Source: Ceratodon purpureus
Lineage: Eukaryota > Streptophyta > Bryopsida > Pseudoditrichales > Ditrichaceae
DNA: 64,000 nucleotides
NCBI GenBank assembly: GCA_014871385.1
Contig: CM026426.1
Location: forward strand, 104,877,281-104,941,280
Direction of reading: 5' to 3'
Notes under the pieces: generated by a model
Databases searched by the model: none
The model's input: the letters and a program-made list of their open reading frames with translations, nothing else
What the model was told of the DNA's origin: nothing
In this document: positions 34,603-46,480 of the stretch, in pieces
Layout: every line of letters begins with the position of its first letter
Numbering within the stretch: position 1 is the stretch's first letter
Made by a program: the position numbers and the translations under genes

Positions 34603-34847
34603 TATAGCCACTACCTCGACATCGTACCTTCGACTGCCAAGTTCCAACCCGAGTTCTAGTCTGACGCTTATCAAATTCCTTTGTCGGACAACATATCTTT
34701 GTCCGCCTCCCATCAAATGGATTGGTATACTATGCTATGCCTGCTTTATCTCCATAGTCGTTCTATAAACCGGTGCATTATCTTCCACTTTGCAACCACG
34801 CTTGCGATCGGCTCGTTGAAACAAGACACCTTGACCGCATTTTAGCT

Positions 34848-35210
34848 ATGGCTCACAGTGCTGGGAAACCTCGGAGTCCTATCCCCTTGTTTGGGGCAGC
34901 CTAGTTCAAGAACGATTCAAACTGGAGCGATGATGAAGAGTATAAGTCAATTGTAGACATGAGACTGAGAATTAGGCCGAGTTTCTTACCTGCCATCCCG
35001 ATAGACGTCTCACATGGCATCATCTAGACAATGTTGATGATTGAGGATGACAACATCGTGAACAACAGAACATGCACTGTTCTCCGTTGTGTTTGCACAG
35101 GGTGGAGGAACTTCGTGGATTACTAGCAACATTGGATGCAAGGCCGACCTGCATTCAACCTGCGGCCTTATATGGATTCTGAGGACGAGTCCTGGGAAAC
35201 TATTCTTTGA
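34848..35210 (+). pseudogene. Decayed D-like coding remnant
   Basis: From ATG 34848 one frame of 121 codons ends at TGA 35208-35210 and contains three internal TAG stops. The readable parts (WSDDEEYKSIVDMRL, TVLRCVCTGWRNFVDY) and a PRSPIPLFG start resemble the D protein N-terminus (KRKHPLGL, CKEYVKMKHL) in order and character, but similarity is weak. A TTTTAG acceptor-like site precedes the ATG, as in the other cargo genes. Confidence 0.35.
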
Positions 35211-36091
35211 AACACTAAGGTGTAGGGTACCGATGAGCGAAGGTTAGTACAACAAGATTTGCATGGTTGGATTCCATCATTCTATTCATATTGTGGACCA
35301 AATGCCATTGTACGTAGGCGGATTCTAATTACAGTCGCGTTCACTCCTTGTTATCTCAACTCTGAATCCGCATTTATTGTCTATCTTTACACGTCTCTTC
35401 CAAACGCGTCGTCTTCTGTATATGTTGAATGGTCTTGTACATGGTCTCATCTCCTAATTTCTGCATCTTCTTCCTCCTAGATACACTTTGAACCGTTGTT
35501 TAGGCTTAGGATTGAGCCTATTTGCAAGTCTGCGGTGGTCGGATTGGTGTAGACTAGAGTACGGCATTGGTCGGATAACGGGTCAGACATTGCATCCCGC
35601 CGGAATCAAAGAAGTTGCTCTTGATCTCAAATTCCTACGTATTGGCATCATGAAACTACAATTGCAAAAGAATTAATGATATCATAATCATTCTTTTACA
35701 TCTATTGTCACTAATAAGTTTTTGATGCGTATACATGTCCTGGTACTGCATTGAGTTGTGTTCTCAAGTGATGCTCGTGGAATAGGTGGTATTCTGAATG
35801 ACATCCTAATCCCTAGACGTATTGAGCGTATTGCGTTTTATAAATTTGGCCATCGAACCTGTTATAACTGCGTATACGTCTGTTCGCTTGATGGGATTGA
35901 TTTCATAATTCCAGGTGGATTGCTAGTTTTATTGCAATTGAGAAGGGAAAATAAATGCCCATTTGAAGCTATGATGATCATTGCCTCCCTTCTTCTATGT
36001 GTTGATCGCCGCTGGTAATGCAGGACCATTGGGGAAAACATTCTTTCGGGGTGGTGTAGCTAACCATTTCTCCGCCTGCTGAACTGACCAC

Positions 36092-36940
36092 ATGTCGGAC
36101 CATTCCAAGCCGTGCCTAATGGCCTGTTTGCGGGGAGGCCCGCCATCAGTTACGCAAGGGAGTAGCCAGTGCGTATGCGAGTTTCTTCGTTCGGACTACG
36201 AATTTGCGGATTTGCCTGTGTGGGCAAATGCAGCGAGGAGAAGGGGAGGGGAGTATCAACATGCGAGAGATGTGCCGAGATCACAGGAGTGTCTACGGAT
36301 TTGGCTGGGAGCCGTCAACACGTTTCAGGAGGAGTTTCAGCTCTTGTGTCCCGACATCTCCGCCGTCCGCCGCATGGAAATCCGTCTGTGGGCGTCGAAC
36401 TAGGACCCCGTAGCACTGTTGGAGTTCCAATCTGTGGCAAATTGCACAGCCATTATGCATCCGATCTGCATGCGCATTCCCGCAGAACGCTTGGCCAAGA
36501 GTGGGGTCGGGCAGATACAGGAAGGTTGGACAATCATGCAGACACGGGCTAGAGGTCTAGTGATCGATCGAGTGCGGAAACAGTGTGCATGCGTGCATGC
36601 ACAATGGTGGAAGGCGGGATGCCGGACGAGGATGATGCCACTCCGCCGAGATAGAATCAGAGCTGTTGGCATGGGTTTGGAGGAGATGGAAGCTGGAGAC
36701 GCTGCGCTGGGATCTCACAATTCTATAAGGGCGAATACTAGATCCCCTTCTACCACACGCGGATCTTCCGGCTCTGCTGTGAAATGTAAGGTAGTCGATT
36801 CGGAAGACGAGCATGAAAGCTCTAAATCTCGCGAAACTACGAACTCTGAGTTTCAGCGGCATTGCTGGAGAACGATGCTGTATTTTGGTCAAATGTCCAA
36901 TATTGTGAACAAACAGGAGGGTTTTTGGCAGGACACTTAA
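36092..36940 (+). pseudogene. Unknown protein, single frame with one TAG
   Basis: A 283-codon frame from ATG 36092 to 36940 is broken only at 36401-36403. The first part has CVCEFLRSDYEFADLPVW and AVNTFQEEFQ. The second has an Arg-rich, Cys-containing helix-like stretch (RVRKQCACVHAQWW), then a Ser-rich region with a DSEDEHESSKS acidic patch. I recognise no family. Codon structure over two long open segments suggests a recently inactivated gene and not chance. It lies between the D-like remnant and the BED fragment. Confidence 0.4.
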
Positions 36941-37629
36941 TTTTAGTAGACAAGGACGGCGCTGATAATGACTCTGGAGCCTACCAATCTTGGAATGTTT
37001 ATCTTTGCGTTTCAAGTTACATGTTGTCTATATGTTTGCAGAGCATTTTAATAGATTAGTCCGCATTACTATTTTTTTTTTCCCGTTGATTACTATGTTT
37101 ATGTTTTGTTGTTTTAAATATATTGATGGTACCTGCGTAAGGATAGTGCTTTTCTGAATGTGCCATGTATTTTAAAATTCCCTTTTTTTGTTTCAAGGTT
37201 TCTAGTACTTATATTCGTTGTAGTTATCCATTCAATGCAGCTTCTAAGCACACAAACATCTTCCAACCTTTCTACTATAGAAAACTAGTTGCCAATGCGT
37301 AGCGCCGACAACAAAGATTCTCCGTGTTTAATCATATAATATTTACTTCTATATTAGTTAGAATTCCTAGCTTGTTCATGTCCTTTAATTTCAGGTACTT
37401 GCATGGCCAATTCGCCTCCAATTCCTCAACGTTAGTCCTAGATTTTGGAGATTCGGTTGCCATGGATGAGGCTGCTCTCCCCTACATGTACCTTTGTATC
37501 GGACCTCCCGTGCTTATAGCAACGCTGGAATGCTTCGGACCCTGTGCTAGAAATGACCTCCCGTTATAACCTCCTCCGGGCTTTCCATACACGTTGTTGT
37601 CCTTTCACTTGCACTCTTGATTAGCTTGT

Positions 37630-38094
37630 ATGCAGACACCTCCTCTCAACCCTTGTACTTTGTCTATGCCAATGTCCTTGTCTCCACTACCCGCTTTTGG
37701 AGACTTGGAGATGGTGGGTGCGAGGCCTCAAAGACATGTTATATGTAGATTTTGTGATGTGACTATTGTGTATTGTCAAGATAGAATGTTCGCCCACATT
37801 GGATATAGACCTCTAGGTGGTCCAGGTAACAACGCGGTACACCTTTGCAGATTAATTTCTGCGCGGGTGAGAAGGTTGTTCAAAGAGTGTAGAGGTGAAA
37901 TTCCTAGACTTGTGCCCGATAATGTTGAAGACTCTGAATTAGGGGAGAACGGGGACCCTAATTCGGTATTACTTCAAACTCCCGATAATGAGGGGGGGGC
38001 ACGCGATTGATTTAGAAACCACGTTAGAGCCTAATATGGCACCGCACGGTTCTCCACCTAGAGAAATGCGTCAAGTGAATTTGAAAGGGTGATC
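37630..38094 (+). pseudogene. BED zinc-finger N-terminal fragment of a hAT transposase (A3)
   Basis: After an acceptor-like GCTTGTATGCAG the frame encodes a BED-type finger, HVICRFCDVTIVYCQDRMFAHIGY with HLC. It is laid out like the A2 finger (HVKCVWC ... FKHYGW ... SHC), followed by RLFKECRGEIPRL. The frame shifts at a G8 tract (37992-37999). The next frame continues to SPPREMRQ, matching TPRSMRQ of A2, and stops near 38094. Everything downstream of the linker, including DUF659 and the dimerisation region, is absent. Confidence 0.6.
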
Positions 38095-38802
38095 TTGCTT
38101 CACACTGAAATTCTACTATATTGTTTTCCAAGCCAAATGAAAACTCACGAAAATTTAGTACCTACCTAGATTTTGATACCCCTTACTAACCTGCTCTTAG
38201 ACTGTACCATGAATCCGACAACCTGCCCCCCCTTTAACTGTCATCAATGCAAGCTTCCACAATCCATGTTATCTCTCAAACCTTAGCATTCAATACACAC
38301 AAGGCTCAATGATCCAAAAAGGATCTTGTTCCCTTCATTAAGGCCTGCAATGTACATTCAATCTTGTTCCTTGTAGTCCGGCTCTACCATCATAACTCTT
38401 AACCCTCTAAATTCCCCCTCCTAACCTCCATAGCCTCTGAAAACTCAAGAGAGTGAGAGAGAGTGAGAGCCGCCACAGCGTCACTCCTCTCTTATCCGCC
38501 TCCAAACCCTAGCCGCGTACATCCATCCGTCCATTTATCATCCAAGTCGAACGTTCATTAGACTGTCAAAAGTTCATCCAAGATATAGTAACTACGGACT
38601 AACAATAATTTCACTGTTTTACTGCTACCTCCAATTTACTGTTGCTGCCCCTGATTTATTGTTTCGGCTCCTAGCCTAAAGGGTGAAAAATCCTGTTAAC
38701 ATTATCCCCTTTTTAGTCTGCATCTGCTATCACATGCTCAGTTTTTATGTAGTTAACCAAAAATTAAAAAGTATCATAAATCAAAAATGTAAAAGAGAGT
38801 CT
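38095..38802. other. Spacer with GA-repeat leader-like sequence
   Basis: No gene is recognised. A short (GAGA)n stretch at ~38450-38470, then CAAACCCTAGCCGCG, resembles plant 5' leader sequence and precedes the small frame at 38803. Confidence 0.3.
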
Positions 38803-39069
38803 ACTATGGGTTTTACTAGTACTCTACGTATGTATAATTCCTGGCCACTAGTGGGTGTCAATCCTACTTCTGCTGCGACCAACTCTCGTGGTGTTGAATC
38901 TGATCCTGGTGGTGTCGTCGTTGAGGCTCGTCCTGGTCCTCCTACTAATAGAGTTCCGCCTTGTCCTAACTCTCCTATTGGTACTGATGATGGTCCTTGG
39001 CGTCCACAGGCTGGTGAAGTAACTGGTACTGGTCCTTCAAGAGTATCCAAGGAAGATACTACTGCCTAG
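38803..39069 (+). CDS. Small hypothetical Pro/Gly/Ser-rich protein (88 aa), doubtful
   Basis: The frame begins ATGGGTTTTACTAG and encodes a disordered, Pro/Gly/Thr-rich peptide (VVVEARPGPPTNRVPPCPNS). No domain, homologue or flanking context supports a function. It might be the start of a degraded gag-like or host gene. Confidence 0.2.
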   Translation, partial: TMGFTSTLRMYNSWPLVGVNPTSAATNSRGVESDPGGVVVEARPGPPTNRVPPCPNSPIGTDDGPWRPQAGEVTGTGPSRVSKEDTTA

Positions 39070-40311
39070 ATGGTGCGATCCACGTCCTCAAACCCAGTAG
39101 TTGGAGATGGTGCCCCCTGCTCCTCGGCCACATTCTGTTCGTCATCTGACTAGTAAACAAAGGTAGGGAAAGTATTGACAAACCTGACTAGATACTGGTT
39201 ATAATGCTCGTGGTCTTTGGAGTAGGCCTTGAGCTCATCACAGACCTGTTTCTTCGAGGTGGACAAGAGATGTCTCGCGAGGCCTCTACTGGCTGGGGAA
39301 GCACTGGACTCAGCCACTTCGAGTTGGCGTCGAAGTTGCTAGTTCCCCAAGGCCAGCTGGTCGTAATCCTAGAGTCAAGCATTGGTCTTCATCTTGAGTT
39401 CCAACCTCTGCCTGCGTCTTCCCTCAACCTCTCCTCCTTGGGCTGCCCACTGAGCCCGCTCCTTCCTTGGAGAACACTGTCAACTTGTTCCTTCGACCCC
39501 CTCTACCTTTACCCTAATTCCTAGCCCTCCTTACCTATTTCCTCTATCCAAAGCATTGACTAATCCCCACTGCTCTAACTTTCCCTTATTTGGGCTGTAA
39601 CCCTCCTGCTCTTCCTCGTATTCCTGTTGAAACGCCTTCCAAAACTCAGCTGGGTTTAAGGATACCTGGGCCGACTGCTGGTTTTGTTGGTTCTTCTCCT
39701 GCTGCAAGCTGAGCTCCCCTTCCTCCTTTGTCCTGCTCGACTGTCCTCCTTTCAGGGTGATGCTGAACTTCGCTCCTTCAGTATAGTGTCTTGCCCTAAA
39801 TGTCTTCTGTCTCTTGACCTCCTTGGTGCTTGCTGCTCCACTCGGCTTACTTCCCACTTTCTGCCTTGCCACCAACGCCTAGGGTTTTGCTCCTTCCGCT
39901 GTTCGAGACTTCACTTCTGAACTGCCGCCGTTGTTCTTCGTCAAGTTGCCCCAAATGCTCCTATTGCACCAATTGTTGATGCTCTTCTTCTGTCCGCTGC
40001 CTCTGCTTCTCTTCGCTTAGTTGCCGCTGCTCCTCTTCTAACAGCCGCTGCTTCTTCTCTACTAAGAGCCGCTGCTTCTTCTCTTCTAACCGCTGCCGCT
40101 GCTGCTCATTTGTGCGCTGCCACTGCTGCTCTTCGAAGTGCACCTCTGCTGCTGTTGATCGTTGTTGTCTTAGCTCCTCCGGATAGTCCAAGTAGCCGCA
40201 GTGTTGATGCTTCTCTTCCTCGCTTACTCCACACCGCCATCTCCTTTCGTGGTGATCCTCAGTTCTTACTTCTAACCTCTCACACTCCCTCACGCCTTCC
40301 TCTCTCCACAA
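39070..40311 (-). pseudogene. Decayed Gln/Glu/Arg-rich coiled-coil gene
   Basis: 40311-39961 encodes a strongly heptad-like Gln/Glu/Arg helix with repeated QRL-LEE-KQR segments, produced by a near-repetitive GCTGC/CTTCTTCTC stretch on the plus strand. 39875-39531 encodes a Gln-rich basic peptide. Further pieces at ~39330-39070 read as a helical segment with VCDELKAYSKDHEHYNQYLV. Frames are shifted and interrupted. It lies 3' of the gypsy pol on the same strand and could be an extra ORF of that element or a separate dead gene. Confidence 0.3.
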
Positions 40312-40958
40312 CTCATTGCTGGCTCTATTCTCCTGGCAGCACTAGAAAGTAAGGTCCGCACTCCTTCCTTGCTGAGGTGTCGCAACCCTAAAAAGCCTTA
40401 TCCACTCTGTAGGTTTCATCCAGTTTGGATGAAACTTCATCCATTGTCTGTCCCTATCCCTGGTGGATGAATGAAAGTTTCTGGTCGGATGAATGTTGCT
40501 CCTCTTTAATGGGCCGCCCATTTAATTGTCCCATCCTCTTCTCCTTCATTACTGCCTCTATCACCCCACATCCTATAATTTCTTACCCTTCCTTTTCATT
40601 TATTTTTTCTTTTTCTATTTTCTCTTTAATTTTTTCTTTTTTTCTTATTTTCTTCATTTCCTTTAATTTTTTCAATTACCTCCATCATGTCTCCTTCCCT
40701 TAACTGATGTCTTTCCTCTTGCTGATTTTTCATTTTTTTCTCACTGTTTTCTTTACCCCTCTAACGGCTTGATGCTTCTCTGTCCGTTTCTTCAAGGCCT
40801 TTTTCATCTTCTAATTCTGTTTTTTTTAACTCTGAATGGACACTATCTCCCTTTTTATTGTTGACCAGTCTTCTAGTTAATTGTTCCGGTGTTCGGGTCT
40901 TTACTACGTTTTTATCGTAAAACCTATAAGGTTTTAACTAATTGATATTGACCAACAC
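40312..40958. other. Pyrimidine-rich spacer
   Basis: T/C-rich tract (notably 40575-40690) with no recognised gene. It could include LTR remains of the gypsy element, but no matching second LTR was found. Confidence 0.3.
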
Positions 40959-40959
40959 T

Positions 40960-43900
40960 GGGTTTGGTTCAAAATTTTTACCTGGACCAGCAGAGCAATG
41001 TTGTTGAGGAGTATGTACTAGACCCTATAAGGTCCAAACCACCTACTTTTGAATTTCCCCACATGCTCCTTGTGGCCTTTGGGGTACCAGAGTACGAAAT
41101 CGCCCACTTGGAAATCCTTTCTCCTGTAGTGCTCCTAGCTCCATAGTGCTCTCTTCCATTGCTTGGCCCCCACTGCTTCTTGCACCTTTTGTCTGGATGT
41201 GTCCATTTGTTTTAGATCCGCAATCCTGGCTGCCAACACTTGGGTTGGTGTATAATCTATCTCAGACTTGGTCTTCCTGGTCGGTACAATGTATTCCATT
41301 GCCATCAATGGATGTAATCCATAGACTAGTTGGAATGGTGTGTAACCTGTGGTAACTTTATAGGCAGTCCTGTACAAGAGCAGTATAGTATGAAGATGCT
41401 CATCCCAATCTATTCTTCTATCATTGATCAGCTTGCTGGGTAGGTGCCCAATCACCTTCTTTGATGAATCTGCCTGGCCATTACCTTGTGGAGAATAGGT
41501 AGTTGATGTACGATGCTCGAGCAGAAAATGCTCAACTAGGTGTTCTATAGCCTCATTAATAAAATGGGAACCCTGGTCACTGACCAATGTCAATGGACAC
41601 CCGTATCTAGTGAGGATCTGCTCATAAAGAAACTTAGCCGTGGCTGCTGCTCAATTCATTTTCAACGCCCTTGCTTCTACCCACTTGGTTGCATAATCTA
41701 TAGCCACCAGTATGTACTTGTTCCCTGTTCTTGATGCCGTGGGTTTAATTGGCCCAATAAAGTCCAACCTCCATTTCATAAATGGTTCTGCTAGCATACT
41801 GGTCACCAAGGTCGCCAAAGTAGTATTGGCCATACCTCCCACCCGCTCACACCTATCACAGGCCTTAACCCCTAAAGGACAATAGTCCTGGAATGGGCGT
41901 TTTAAAATTTGGGCAGGTTCCTAGAATTTCAATTTAATTCCTAAATCTTTGAAAAAAAAAATGTAGGTAGGCATTTTGAAGAGGTTTGTGCAGATTTTTA
42001 TTATTTTTTTTTTTTTTTTGAACATACTGAAAAAAAGATACGGGGTTTTGAATGTCAAAAACTGCATTCAGCCATACTCTGGGCAAGCTCATAGCCATTG
42101 TCAATGCAGCAAATTCTGCCCAAAACTGCCCAAAACTGCCCAAAATTGCCAAAATCTGCCAAAATCTGCCCAAAGACAAAACTTTGAAATTCCACCAAAA
42201 ATTGAGATTTTAATATTTTTTAAAAATAAAAATTTCTATATATAGATAAAGCAGTAGAGTATATTCCCACCGTTCGGATTTTTAATCCAAATTGTTTTCA
42301 TATGCTAATTTTATTGTCAAAAAACGGCCTTTGTTTGTGAATTTCAGTATACCCCCTAGCAGAAAATGATTTTTTCAGCAACCTTCCACAACTTTTTTGA
42401 ATATAATTTTTTTTTATACAATTAGTTAACTCAGTATTCTTTGACATGCATCAAAACCCCCAAAATCCATAACGCAAAAAAATGGTTTTTTGGGCCTTCA
42501 AAATTCTGTTATTCCCTTTTTGCGCAGGGAAAAAAACCTTGTTTTTCAACTTTGAATGTTACGATCTTGCAATTGGTGAGGAATGAGTGTCTAAGATTTC
42601 GTCGACATGTAGACGTAGAATTTAGCTACAAGATCTGACGGTTAGATATACAAATTAAGACCTCAACTTTGCAAAATCCACCTTGCTTTGAAGAGGGGCT
42701 ATTTTGAGGCAGTTTTGATGAAAAATACCCTCAGAACTTTAGGGGTTAAAATACTCCGAAACATCCCAATGTATTGCTGGCCACCAGTATCTGGCGTCCA
42801 AAATTATTTTGGTGGTGATATCTTGCAAAAAATGACCTCCAGCTACGCCATTGTGCATCTCTTTCACCACTGTCCCTCCCTAAACTGGGTCTAGTACCGT
42901 TCTGACCACCAGATCATGTCCCCTCTTGTGTAGAATTCCCTGGACCATTGTATAGGGCAGTGACTTCAAGATCAATTTTTGCTTCTCCTCTTTGGACAAA
43001 TCCTGTCGTACAATACCAGATTTTTGGTAACTACGAACATCCTCCAGCCATTCAGGTTTAACATAAAACAAACTAGCGTCTTTGGTCTGGTCCTCAACAC
43101 TAGTCGCTAGTTCTCTATTGGGTAGCCTGGACATCGCATTTGCGACTCCGTGATTTTTCCTTGGCTTATACACCACTGTAAAATTGTACTCTTGAAATAG
43201 TTGTAGCCATCTTGCTATCCTCCCCGATACCTCCGGCTCATTGACCAGATACACCAATGCCATATGGTCAACATAGAAATCAAATTTATTGCCCATCAGA
43301 TAATGCTTATACTTATTCAGAGCATAAACCATTGCGAAGGCCTCCCTTTCAGTAGTACTGTAGTTCCTCTCAGCAGAATTCAGAAGTCTACTGGCATAAG
43401 AAATGGGCTGGTCACACTTCCCTGTTGGATTCTGGGCCAGCATCAACCCTACTGCTCTATTTGGAGCATCAGTATGCACGTCAAACTCCAGGTCCCATCT
43501 TGGTGCAATTAAAATCGGCGCATTCTGGTACTGCTCCTTGATTTTCTTCCAAGCCTACTCATACGGGTCAGTCCAGATGAACTCCTCGATCTTCCTCATG
43601 TGCCTGGTGATTGGCTCCATGATATGTGCATACGACTCAATGTAGCATATGTTAAAGTGGGCAAAACCGTTAAAAACCTGGACATCACTTGGCTTTTCTC
43701 GTCTAGGCATCTTCTCCACTACTTTGATCTTTTCAGGATCAGGAAACTTTCCTTCTTTAAACACAATATGACCAAATATAATACCAGAGAAGACCAGTAA
43801 TAAGCATTTTTTGGGGTTCATACTTATACCATACTCACGGCATTTTTCAAAACACTTTCTCAATTTGACAAGGTGACTAACGATATCACTGTATACACTG

Positions 43901-44930
43901 AAATCATCTAAAAAAAATTCCATAAAATCACCAATGAAATCACGAAAGGCTCGGTTTACTGCCCTCTAGTATATTGGTGGTGCGTTTTTCAGCCCAAAGG
44001 GCATGACTATCCACACAAATGCTCCCCAGTCCGTTACAAAACCAGTCTTGTGTCGGTTTTCTGGTGCTATCTGAATCTGGTGGTACCTAGAGTACCCATC
44101 CAGAAACGAATACATCTCATGTCCTGCCACAGAATCCAACACCTCCTCAATAAATGGTAATGGGTAAGGGTCCTTTTTAGTGGCAGCATTTAGTTTACAG
44201 AAGTCAATACAAATTCTCAACTTCCCATTCTTCTTAGGGAGAATAACAATTGGAGATAACCATGTAGCATCCTCTACTAGTGTAATGAATCCGGCGTGGA
44301 ACAGCTTATCCAAGTCTTGCTTTACAATACTGGCGTAATTTGGATTCATTTTGTATCTGGCCTGGTGTGACGCTAGTATATCCTTCTCTAGCTCAATCCT
44401 GTGCTGTACAATCGAAGGTGGAATAAACTTCAAATCCTTACAGGTCCAGGCGTTACATCCTTGAACTCCCTGAACAAGGCCTCTGCTTCGTTGGCCTGTT
44501 CTAGACTAATGGCTGCATTAATTCTCAAGTACAGGGGTTCCTCCTCTATTTTGAGATTAATTTTTTGTAACTATTCTGACTCTGGTAAGGTCCAGGATGC
44601 AATCTTCAGTTTCTTCACCTTCTCTCGGGCGGGTGTCTCATCGGCTTCAATATCGCCCTCTTCAAAGTTGTAGAAATGGTCTGGGTAGGCTCGCTCTAGT
44701 CCCCACTCTTGTGTCTAGTCCTTGTTCTTGTTCTGGTCCTTATCGTGCTCTATACGAGGCAGAGTAACGGTTCCAACGGCTAGTAAGTCCTGCTCACCAG
44801 CGAACCACAAGGCTTCCTCCTCATGTGTCACTCCTTCAGTAAAATTATACCAGACTAGAACTTCAGGTAACTTAGGCGGGGGGAAGCATCCTAGGATGTC
44901 TAGGTAGGAACGTCACACTGTCATTTCCTC
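40960..44930 (-). mobile_element. Ty3/gypsy retrotransposon pol fragment, degraded
   Basis: On the minus strand one continuous frame encodes reverse transcriptase (44433-43555; LRICIDFCKLN, FLDDFSVYS), RNase H (43479-42880; TDAPNRAVG, YVDHMALVYL), and integrase. Integrase shows the zinc-binding end around 42750/41864, the core LVSDQGSHF and STTYSPQGNGQAD at 41593-41400, and a GPY-like RWFGPYRV near 41030. Domain order RT-RH-IN defines Ty3/gypsy. TAG stops at 43966, 43555 and 42880, and further stops in integrase, make it inactive. Upstream of 44433 only a pol-linker remnant is visible, with no recognisable gag or clear LTRs. An 877-bp element is inserted in integrase. Confidence 0.88.
41869..42745. 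mobile_element. 877-bp TTAA-flanked inverted-repeat element inside gypsy integrase
   Basis: Ends read CCCCTAAAG inward from both sides and are bounded by TTAA at 41865-41868 and 42746-42749. Removing the element plus one TTAA restores the integrase frame exactly across the zinc-binding region. No transposase is encoded. Interior features are a T/A-rich body and a short tandem run of AAAACTGCCC-like words at ~42118-42175. TTAA targets with CCC-starting ends are typical of piggyBac-type non-autonomous elements. Confidence 0.88.
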
Positions 44931-45650
44931 TGAATTAGAGATTTTTGACCTTGTGATTGGGTTTAGGAAAAATGATTTTTTTTATCATTGTATTCCAGCA
45001 AGTTCCAGCACTCATTGTTTTTGCATAGTATGAAGAGATAATTAGAAATGATTGGTGTTTCGTATTCCTATGAGTTTAGTTTGCTAAAAAATTCAGGAAT
45101 GTCACAATGAGAAGTCATACAGTCAGGAACTTGTTATAAGTACCCGGTGTGTTAGTTTTTGAGATGCATTGATTGGGTTGGGGCGTACAACGTTAGGCTA
45201 CTTGATTTTGTTTTTTATTTTGCAATAGGCCAGAAACTATTTTTTGGGGGAATTTTCGAAATGGCCGCATCCTGGAATTATGAGGGCGCTGGGAGTAAGG
45301 AAAGGAAATTCGACTCTGATTTGTATTATTCCAGTTTTGGCACCTAGAATTTTCACTCCTCTAACGGCTTGCAATTGCTGATTGCCTGCGACCTATGTTC
45401 TCTAGAACTTAACGACCATAAAGAATCTGGAAATAGGAAAAGGAAACGGTTGAATTCCAGTAAAGTCGTTCATTCCTAGGACCCTTAGTTCCTTGGCCAC
45501 TTTAAATCTGCGCCGTTAGATCGTAATCCAACTGCATGTGACGACACCACGGTTGGGATACCGTCGTCTCTCTCACCTCGGTTTCCCTGTCGACACTGTC
45601 CGCGGCTGCGTGAGTTCCTGCGCAGTTGAGTTATAGGAAATTTTGTAAGT
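44931..45650. other. Spacer upstream of the 45.65-kb ORF
   Basis: No gene is recognised. 45500-45640 is moderately GC-rich and may be the promoter/leader of the downstream transcript. A 14-base match (CCTCTAACGGCTTG) to ~40757 was noticed but its flanks do not match. Confidence 0.35.
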
Positions 45651-46010
45651 ATGGGTTCACGACGAAGTTCTTCAACTGCTTCAGAAGCGTTGATCACTGA
45701 TTTTTTTCAACAAGAGAGAGTGACAGAACGTGAGGTTGACGAGTGGTTTTTTTATCAGACGTTGATTACTGACTTCTACAGGGAGAGGGAGGAAACAGTA
45801 GAAGTCGGTCAATCACTTTCGGAGCGTGGCTTCACTGATTCAGAGTTCCATAGCGTTCTGGACATAGAGCCACAAACCCCAATCTCACAGTTAAGTTTGA
45901 GATACTCAGATTGCACTCATGTTTCCGAAACCCCTGAAAATAGAGTTGCAAGACCGAACTTCGGTTTTGATTCGGAGGTTCAGTCCCAGATGCGTAAATG
46001 CCTGTGGTGA
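45651..46010 (+). CDS. Small acidic ORF (119 aa) upstream of the transposase-like gene
   Basis: ATG 45651 opens a frame rich in Glu, Asp, Ser and aromatic residues, with an internal duplication (ALITDFFQQERVTER / TLITDFYREREETVE). It stops one base before a strong donor (GTGAG|GTAAGT, exon end 46011). An acceptor (TTTTTTGCAG, 46120) follows, so this ORF lies in what looks like the first exon of the transcript encoding the 46481 gene. It could be an upstream ORF, a separate small gene, or an exon joined through another splice choice. No domain is recognised. Confidence 0.4.
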   Translation: MGSRRSSSTASEALITDFFQQERVTEREVDEWFFYQTLITDFYREREETVEVGQSLSERGFTDSEFHSVLDIEPQTPISQLSLRYSDCTHVSETPENRVARPNFGFDSEVQSQMRKCLW

Positions 46011-46480
46011 GGTAAGTGCCGAATTCATATTTTGGAATGCCTAATGGGTTTTTGTCATATTTCATTTAATTTTGTTTTCAAAAATTTCGCAGTCTCTAAT
46101 CATGACTTCCTTTTTTGCAGGTAAAAGGTTCGGTACCTAATCAGGAAGGAAGTATGCTTGCGGTGGTTTCTGTATGATGAAGTTCGAAGTAGATTAGAGC
46201 TCATGAATGTGCCTGCTAAGTGATGCATACATAGAGCAGCATTATATAATCTTAGATAGGTTGTCAAAACGTTAATGTCGAGTATATGAGTGGCTGGGGG
46301 TAGATACTCTCTTTAATAAACTAGCTACTGCATTCCAATCGCTGAAATCAATTTGTAGAGTTGGTCGACTTCCTATGCAGCCGGTGACTTTGAGCAGGCC
46401 TTGTGGTTGTCATCGTTACGATTAATATTTCAGCAATTAGGATCGTTAGTTATATCTGTTCTTCTCTAACAGTTTTTAGG

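Noticed and set aside
40751..45375. Shared CCTCTAACGGCTTG words at both sides of the gypsy fragment as possible LTRs
   Set aside because: Only 14 bases match and flanking sequence diverges at once; no TG...CA ends or primer site were found.
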